From contig NZ_BJMS01000002.1 in the NCBI RefSeq assembly GCF_006539285.1, positions 1 through 64,000 of the forward strand: a stretch of DNA of 64,000 nucleotides, in the 5' to 3' direction. The notes under the pieces are model-generated. The model was given only the letters and a program-made list of their open reading frames with translations, was not told where the DNA came from and ran no database searches. The stretch is from Sporolactobacillus inulinus. Lineage in GTDB: Bacteria > Bacillota > Bacilli > Bacillales > Sporolactobacillaceae. Every line of letters starts with the position of its first letter. Within the stretch, counting starts at the first letter, position 1. The position numbers and the translations under genes were made by a program. This document shows, one piece after another, positions 57,678-64,000 of the stretch.

Positions 57678-57761
57678 AGAACCATTACTATTGGAATACT
57701 TCATCCTCATGAACGCGAACATAATGAGAAGCATCCAACGAAGAAAAGGGAGAAAACAACG

Positions 57762-58691
57762 ATGAAACCTGCTCAATCTATTGATGAACTGGTCGGTCAA
57801 ACGCCGATGGTTCGTTTAAATCGACTGCCCGATCCAAACGGAGCAGCAATCTACGCCAAGTTAGAGTACTTCAATCCAACCAAAAGTGTCAAAGATCGTG
57901 CAGCACTAAATATGATTATCGACGCTGAAAAACGAGGAATCATTCAGAAAGGGGCAACGATCATTGAGCCAACATCTGGAAATATGGGTATTGGCCTTGC
58001 GATGGCTGCAGCAGCTCGCGGCTATAAAGCGATGATCGTCATGCCGGACACAATCACCCAAGAACGGATCAATTTATTGAAAGCCTTCGGCGCTGACGTG
58101 GTTTTGACCTCAGGAAGAAAAAAAATGCCCGGCGCAATCGAAAAAGCAAAAGAACTTGCTGAAGTGCTGCCGAACAGCTACATGCCGATGCAATTTGAAA
58201 ACCAGGCAAATCCTGAGGCGCACCGTAAAACAACTGCCGCTGAAATCATCAGTGATATTCAAGAACTGAACCGCCCGCTCTGCGCGTTCATTGGCGCAGC
58301 AGGTACGGGCGGCACAGTATCCGGCACAGGGCGGGCTCTAAAAGAGGCTTTCCCCGAGATGACGGTACATATCTGCGAACCGACCGGGTCACCAGTGTAT
58401 TCCGGGGGAAAACCGGGACGTCATAAAATTGTTGGAACAAGCCCAGGCTTTATTCCAGATACCATGGACATGTCGCTCATCGATGAAATTATCGACGTCA
58501 GCGATGACGATGCTTACGAAATCACGCGCAGATTAGCCAGTGATGAAGGGATTCTCTGCGGACCTTCTTCAGGTGCATCGGTATATGTCGCACTGCAAGT
58601 CGCTCGCCGCTTCAAACCCGATCAAATCGTTGTCTGTATGATCAATGATACAGGTGAGCGTTACTTGTCCGGAGATATTTTCCCACATTAA
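57762..58691 (+). CDS. ytkP: Cysteine synthase family protein YtkP
   Basis: PLP-dependent O-acetylserine sulfhydrylase-like enzyme, 309 residues. The PLP lysine is in NPTKSVKDRAALNM (about 42-46), with the substrate loop EPTSGNMGIGLA, the PLP phosphate loop GAAGTGGTVSGTGRAL and the C-terminal CGPSSGASVYVA. B. subtilis YtkP is an active minor cysteine synthase paralogue of CysK, so this could be the main or a secondary enzyme. ATG is at 57762 after GGGAG. Confidence 0.9.
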   Translation: MKPAQSIDELVGQTPMVRLNRLPDPNGAAIYAKLEYFNPTKSVKDRAALNMIIDAEKRGIIQKGATIIEPTSGNMGIGLAMAAAARGYKAMIVMPDTITQERINLLKAFGADVVLTSGRKKMPGAIEKAKELAEVLPNSYMPMQFENQANPEAHRKTTAAEIISDIQELNRPLCAFIGAAGTGGTVSGTGRALKEAFPEMTVHICEPTGSPVYSGGKPGRHKIVGTSPGFIPDTMDMSLIDEIIDVSDDDAYEITRRLASDEGILCGPSSGASVYVALQVARRFKPDQIVVCMINDTGERYLSGDIFPH

Positions 58692-58694
58692 TGA

Positions 58695-58735
58695 AACAGC
58701 ACGCCCAAGAAAGCTATGGGCGTGCTGTTTTTTTA
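58695..58735 (+). terminator. Terminator of ytkP
   Basis: AACAGCACGCCCA (58695-58707) and TGGGCGTGCTGTT (58717-58729), 13 bp perfect, followed by more T. It starts 4 bp after the stop. Confidence 0.95.
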
Positions 58736-58760
58736 CAAGATAAGAAAGTAGATGATTTTG

Positions 58761-58905
58761 CCCCGTCTTCAAACCAATAGCCCAGTGTCTTGGCCGAGCA
58801 TCAAAGCGGAGGTGCTCTGGCGCCTGCGGGAACAGCGTGCCAGCGAGCAGCTGGAGTGTCGTCCGTGCACAACGCGGAAATAAGGACCGGGCGTATTTTG
58901 CCCGG
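58761..58905 (-). repeat. Intergenic mosaic repeat, copy E (inverse orientation)
   Basis: The reverse complement of this stretch aligns over its whole length with 6549-6734, apart from about 28 bases missing near the 5' side. It has the same GCAGGCGCCAGAGC, the same CCAGC/GCTGG hairpin and the same GGGCAAAAT-ACGCCC hairpin end. Read on the plus strand, that last hairpin (ACCGGGC 58886-58892, GCCCGGT 58900-58906) is followed by TTTTC and could terminate transcription. Confidence 0.8.
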
Positions 58906-59005
58906 TTTTCTTACTCGATTTCTTGTATTAGTAAGCATTCAGAAGTCCATTTGTTGAGAAGCATAGCGCTATTCTACGGATAGATGTTTTTTTCCAGCAA
59001 AATAT

Positions 59006-59091
59006 TTGACATTTCAAAATGTAGCGTTATATTTATACTGTTGACAGAAAATTATGTGACCTCAAGGCGCAATAAAACGGTTTATTGGCGC
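59006..59091 (+). promoter_or_regulatory. Promoter and leader hairpin upstream of ytzE
   Basis: TTGACA (59006-59011), 16 bp, TATATT (59028-59033). The palindrome ACATTT-CA-AAATGT (59009-59022) overlaps the -35. It would give a leader of about 210 nt before ytzE. The leader contains GCGCAATAAA, ACGG, TTTATTGGCGC (59067-59091), a hairpin with one bulged G. Apart from the repeat at 58761 and these sites I see nothing in the 560 bp between ytkP and ytzE. Confidence 0.5.
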
Positions 59092-59251
59092 ATAGAGTCA
59101 GACAATATGTAGATCCAGTCGGTGTAATCGCGTCGTTCAATACGTTTCGAATTCTATTGTACAACAAAATTCAATGTATTTACTCTTGCTTGAATATTTC
59201 GCTCAGTAAAAGACATATCTTTTATTGATAAATAATCTGGGGAGTGGTGAC

Positions 59252-59470
59252 TTGGGTCCTTCAACTGATCGTATGCTAAATCGTGTTAAGTCCGTTTATT
59301 TGTTCATTCGAAATCAAGGTACGGTTACGACAAAGGAGTTAGTTGAAGAATTTGACATGACACAGAGAACAATGCAGAGAGATCTTAATATTCTCACCTA
59401 TAATAATTTGGTAAAAAGTCCCCGCCGAGGACAATGGACGGTAACAGAAAAGAAGGTAAAGGTTTCTTGA
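59252..59470 (+). CDS. ytzE: DeoR-type HTH protein YtzE
   Basis: 72-residue protein that is only a helix-turn-helix domain of the DeoR kind: TVTTKELVEEFDMTQRTMQ at about 22-40, then RDLNILTYNNLVKSP. No effector domain exists, so it may act with partners or as a constitutive binder. I chose the TTG at 59252, 8-9 nt after GGGGAG, because it gives MGPSTDRML, matching the B. subtilis YtzE N-terminus; the TTG at 59225 has no ribosome-binding site. Confidence 0.82.
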   Translation: MGPSTDRMLNRVKSVYLFIRNQGTVTTKELVEEFDMTQRTMQRDLNILTYNNLVKSPRRGQWTVTEKKVKVS

Positions 59471-59578
59471 GCTGCTTGTACGCAGCTCTTTTTATTTTGC
59501 AGGGGCACATGGGCAAAAATCATTTTGAAGCATAGACTATGGATGAACAAACCGACATTTCAAGGAGGATCATCATCT

Positions 59579-60016
59579 ATGTTTTCAAATGAAGAACATT
59601 CTGCTTTTCCGCAAGACGTGAGTGCCTATCAGCCTGCGTCGGCACCACGAGGATGGATTGATCAAACCGCGCCTAATTCTAATCAGCAAGCCGCAACAAT
59701 TCCGTCAGAACAATCAAATGCTTCATCTTCGCCGTTTCTTGATACTAAGGGTACAGCGAATCCTTATGCAGAAAACGGCTTTGTCTGGAACGGATCATCA
59801 CAAGACGATGCAAGTAGACAGTTTCAGCAGCCTCCGCGTCCGCCTCGTCCGCCATTTAATCCACAACAATTCGATCGCAGATTAGATCGTCTGGAACGTT
59901 CGCAAGCACGGACGGACCGCGAAATTCAGAACCTTGACCGGCGCGTGCGGGCCATTGAACGGAGACTTGGTTTTCCAATTCCTCCAATCGGTGGACCTGG
60001 ATTCCCGCAACGATAA
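59579..60016 (+). CDS. Unrecognised proline-rich small protein with coiled-coil C-terminus
   Basis: 145 residues from an ATG 10 nt after AAGGAGG. Residues 1-75 are rich in Ser, Gln, Asn and Pro, hydrophilic and low in complexity. Residues about 84-95 are PPRPPRPPF. Residues about 98-132 (FDRRLDRLERSQARTDREIQ, then NLDRRVRAIERRLG) form a basic heptad helix, and the end is Gly/Pro-rich (PIPPIGGPGFPQR). There is no signal peptide. The composition recalls spore-coat-associated or surface proteins of Bacillales, but I do not recognise the family and no function is claimed. It follows ytzE by 108 bp and ends at a shared terminator. Confidence 0.75.
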   Translation: MFSNEEHSAFPQDVSAYQPASAPRGWIDQTAPNSNQQAATIPSEQSNASSSPFLDTKGTANPYAENGFVWNGSSQDDASRQFQQPPRPPRPPFNPQQFDRRLDRLERSQARTDREIQNLDRRVRAIERRLGFPIPPIGGPGFPQR

Positions 60017-60040
60017 ACTGTTTTTCACACATAAAGCCCA

Positions 60041-60084
60041 AAAAAGGTGCCTCACCGTCACTACTGACAATGAGACACCTTTTT
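60041..60084. terminator. Bidirectional terminator between small protein gene and flippase gene
   Basis: AAAAAGGTGCCTCA (60041-60054) and TGAGACACCTTTTT (60071-60084) form a 14-bp stem with one mismatch, with A and T runs at the ends. The stem shares GGTGTCTC-type sequence with 24183-24227. Confidence 0.85.
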
Positions 60085-60097
60085 CCCATCAAATCTT

Positions 60098-61693
60098 TTA
60101 TTCGGTCCTGCGCTTTCTCATTCCGCCGACCACACGGCGCAGCAAACCGGTCCATCGGGAAAGAAAAAGGTACACGGCTGCACCAACCACAACACTAACC
60201 ATCACGACAAGCAATGCAATTCCTCTACCACTTGGAATCGAACCACCGAATAAGAGAAAGATTAACTGGATTGCAAGAGCCATTACTGCCGTATAACCAA
60301 CGATATGTATCACCTGCTGACCGATCGCCGAGTACTTGTAACCGGTCGCTTGTTTAATCGCAATTAAATTAATAAGGATGCAGACCGCATAGCCAATATC
60401 GGTTGCAAGGATCGGACCGACCATACCAAATACTTTCATAAATAACGGATTTAGCAGGATTTTAAAAATGACTCCTGCGCAAAGGCTGATCAAAGTGACA
60501 CGCTGCCGATTAATCCCTTGAAGGATGGACGCTGTCACCTGGAACAAAGCAAAGAAAATCGCGGTCAACGCGTACCATTGCAGAATGCGTCCGCCAATCA
60601 GCAAGTCGTGCAGGTTAATTTCAAAGAGCAAACCGTGAATCATATACCCCAAAGAAGAAAGACCAACCGCCGCCGGTAGTGTTAAAAACAACACAAGTTC
60701 AAACGCTTGCGTTATTTTGTGATTGACTTCGTTAATATCTCGCTTTGCATAAGAATTGATGATCGCCGGAACAGCACTGACAGCAAGCGATGTTGCAAGC
60801 GTTACCGGAATCATCACCATCTTTTGATCATTAACCGTTAAATCGGTAATCACGAGCTCCTTGACTTGCGCGCTGTACCCTAAGTAATGGTACGCCATGA
60901 ATTGATCAATCAATTGATACAGCTGCATCGAAATCCCAACCGCAACAAAAGGAATGGCATAATTGACTAACTCGCGATACATCGATAAATAGGATATTTT
61001 CTTTCTTCTCTGTACCGTTTGCTTCATCTGTGACATACGTCCGCGCCGCGCCACCCAATAATGCAGCATGACATAAAGGCCGCCAACCGCTCCGACAAAT
61101 GCTGCGAAAGTGGCAAGTGCGGCGGCGGTAACCGGCGAACCCTGAAAGACTTTAATCACGAGAAACGCGCCGATTAAAATGAATGCAATCCGGACAACCT
61201 GCTCAACAATCTGGGAAACCGCTGTCGGACCCATTGACTGATAGCCTTGAAAATACCCGCGCATCAGGCTCATGACCGGGACAATCAGAATGGCAATACT
61301 AACCACACGAATAACCAAGATCACATCATTGATTCTGTTTGCCGGCAAGCCGTAAGCAGCAGCAATATGCGGTGCCCCGATAAAAAGAATCAGAAAACCA
61401 ATCAGCCCGGTTACCGCCATTAACAGAAACCCGGATTTAAGCAGCCGCCTTCCGGATTCATAGTCGCCAATCGCATTATACTTTGAAACGTATTTTGACA
61501 CAGCTAGTGGAAGCCCCATCGTCGATACACTCAGCATAATGCCATAAGGAGTATAAGCGATCCCATAGAGAAAAGTCCCTTCTGTACCGGTTAACGCGTT
61601 ATATGGAATGATAAAGAAAATCCCAAGCAAACGTGAAACAATTGAGGCGACTGTTAAAATCATGGCACCTCGGATCATTTTCGATGCGGACAT
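60098..61693 (-). CDS. ytgP: MurJ-type lipid flippase / polysaccharide biosynthesis protein YtgP
   Basis: Polytopic membrane protein (531 residues, about 14 helices) of the MOP superfamily. YtgP is one of the two lipid II flippases of B. subtilis, moving peptidoglycan precursor across the membrane. The N-terminal MIRGAMILTVASIVSRLLGI and the inner RGYFQGYQSMGPTAVSQIVEQ are family-typical. The C-terminus is basic (RRVVGGMRKRRTE). It lies downstream of leuS on the same strand, separated by a terminator and a repeat. Confidence 0.9.
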   Translation of the reverse strand: MSASKMIRGAMILTVASIVSRLLGIFFIIPYNALTGTEGTFLYGIAYTPYGIMLSVSTMGLPLAVSKYVSKYNAIGDYESGRRLLKSGFLLMAVTGLIGFLILFIGAPHIAAAYGLPANRINDVILVIRVVSIAILIVPVMSLMRGYFQGYQSMGPTAVSQIVEQVVRIAFILIGAFLVIKVFQGSPVTAAALATFAAFVGAVGGLYVMLHYWVARRGRMSQMKQTVQRRKKISYLSMYRELVNYAIPFVAVGISMQLYQLIDQFMAYHYLGYSAQVKELVITDLTVNDQKMVMIPVTLATSLAVSAVPAIINSYAKRDINEVNHKITQAFELVLFLTLPAAVGLSSLGYMIHGLLFEINLHDLLIGGRILQWYALTAIFFALFQVTASILQGINRQRVTLISLCAGVIFKILLNPLFMKVFGMVGPILATDIGYAVCILINLIAIKQATGYKYSAIGQQVIHIVGYTAVMALAIQLIFLLFGGSIPSGRGIALLVVMVSVVVGAAVYLFLSRWTGLLRRVVGGMRKRRTE

Positions 61694-61842
61694 CTGTCAA
61701 CGCTCCTAATCTTCAATTGGGCGCTTGGCCCACAACTCTTTGTATTTTACCACAATATTACGATTGTACCGCATGGCTTCGACATGGTCGTACTTTATTT
61801 GTAACATTTTGTCGAAAAAAGGGCGCGGCCTCGGGCAGTCCA

Positions 61843-61925
61843 GGATCCTCCTCAGACATGCTGGTACCTGCGGAGTCTCTCTTGGCTCGCGATCAACAGA
61901 GCCGCTCCGCAGGCGCCCGAGCATC
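61843..61925 (+). repeat. Intergenic mosaic repeat, copy F
   Basis: Matches the second half of the copy at 45185: CTCAGACATGC, then CTGCGGAGTCTCTCTTGGCT, then GCGATCAACAGAGCCGCTCC and GCAGGCGCCCGAGC. The first half (hairpin, CAGCTGCTCGC) is missing. The rest of the 353-bp gap holds only the leuS terminator. Confidence 0.7.
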
Positions 61926-61989
61926 TGTGCGTTTGATGCACTGCCCTTTGCGTGACCAAGAATCATATACTTACTCTCTTTACCTGCAA

Positions 61990-62028
61990 AAAAACCGCTC
62001 CTATGCGTTCGCACGGAAAGCGGTTTTT
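61990..62028 (-). terminator. Terminator of leuS
   Basis: AAAAACCGCT (61990-61999) and AGCGGTTTTT (62019-62028) with an inner TGCG/CGCA pairing, 18 bp past the leuS stop. Confidence 0.88.
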
Positions 62029-62046
62029 ATGAAGGCCTTTTTTCTA

Positions 62047-64000
<1,954 letters not shown>

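Overview
The window is a stretch of core chromosome from a low-to-mid GC, endospore-forming member of the Bacillales. Spore formation is supported by an alpha/beta-type small acid-soluble spore protein, YtfJ (GerW), YtvI and a RefZ-type TetR regulator. Gene order broadly follows the Bacillus subtilis phoPR-citZ-pyk-dnaE-ackA-ytfJ-thiI-ezrA-rpsD-ccpA-murC-sftA-trmB-ytkP arc. Several genes I remember from that arc are absent here: mdh, the malic enzyme next to accD, tpx, sppA, tyrS, aroA, ytxJ and ytpP. A complete his operon and a pst operon sit inside the arc. A Sporolactobacillaceae-like, fermentative spore former is my best guess, at low confidence. No phage, insertion sequence, CRISPR array, rRNA or tRNA gene was seen.

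Layout. Bases 1-6470 hold pstSCAB-phoPR on the minus strand, behind a four-repeat Pho box. Bases 6760-13210 hold icd and citZ, then ytvI (plus) convergent with fxsA and a thioesterase gene, then pyk. Bases 13227-22830 carry accDA-pfkA-pyk and ytkL-ytoI-nrnA-dnaE. Bases 23060-28520 carry an M24 peptidase (plus), then ytxK-ackA and ytfI-ytfJ (minus), separated by a gene-free stretch of almost 1 kb full of repeats. Bases 28580-35265 are hisZ-hisG-hisD-hisB-hisH-hisA-hisF-hisIE, tightly overlapped between a sigma-A promoter and a terminator. Bases 35360-40860 hold the spore protein gene, iscS-thiI, ezrA and refZ. Bases 41000-45160 (plus) hold the methionine sulfoxide reductase gene, rpsD behind a structured leader, and a class A penicillin-binding protein. 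Bases 45500-53820 (minus) hold ccpA, ytxGH, murC, ytpQ-ytpR-sftA and an XTPase. Bases 54000-64000 hold ytzB, trmB, thpR-ytlQ-ytmP, ytkP, ytzE, an unrecognised proline-rich protein gene, a MurJ-type flippase gene and most of leuS.

Phosphate uptake and its two-component regulator form one PhoP-responsive block. Glycolysis (PfkA, Pyk), overflow to acetate (AckA), fatty acid initiation (AccAD) and the citrate-to-2-oxoglutarate branch (CitZ, Icd) are present, together with CcpA and candidate cre sites near ytxK-ackA and ccpA. Envelope and division functions are EzrA, MurC, SftA, the penicillin-binding protein and the MurJ-type flippase.

The most notable observations are five. (1) A mosaic, mobile-looking intergenic repeat family is scattered over the window. 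(2) Four 24-26-bp quasi-palindromes and a tandem 43-bp repeat lie between ytxK and ytfJ. (3) Icd has lost the residues that read the NADP 2'-phosphate. (4) The pst operon occupies the mdh position. (5) An unrecognised proline-rich/coiled-coil small protein follows ytzE. I did not find a convincing novel defence or biosynthetic system.
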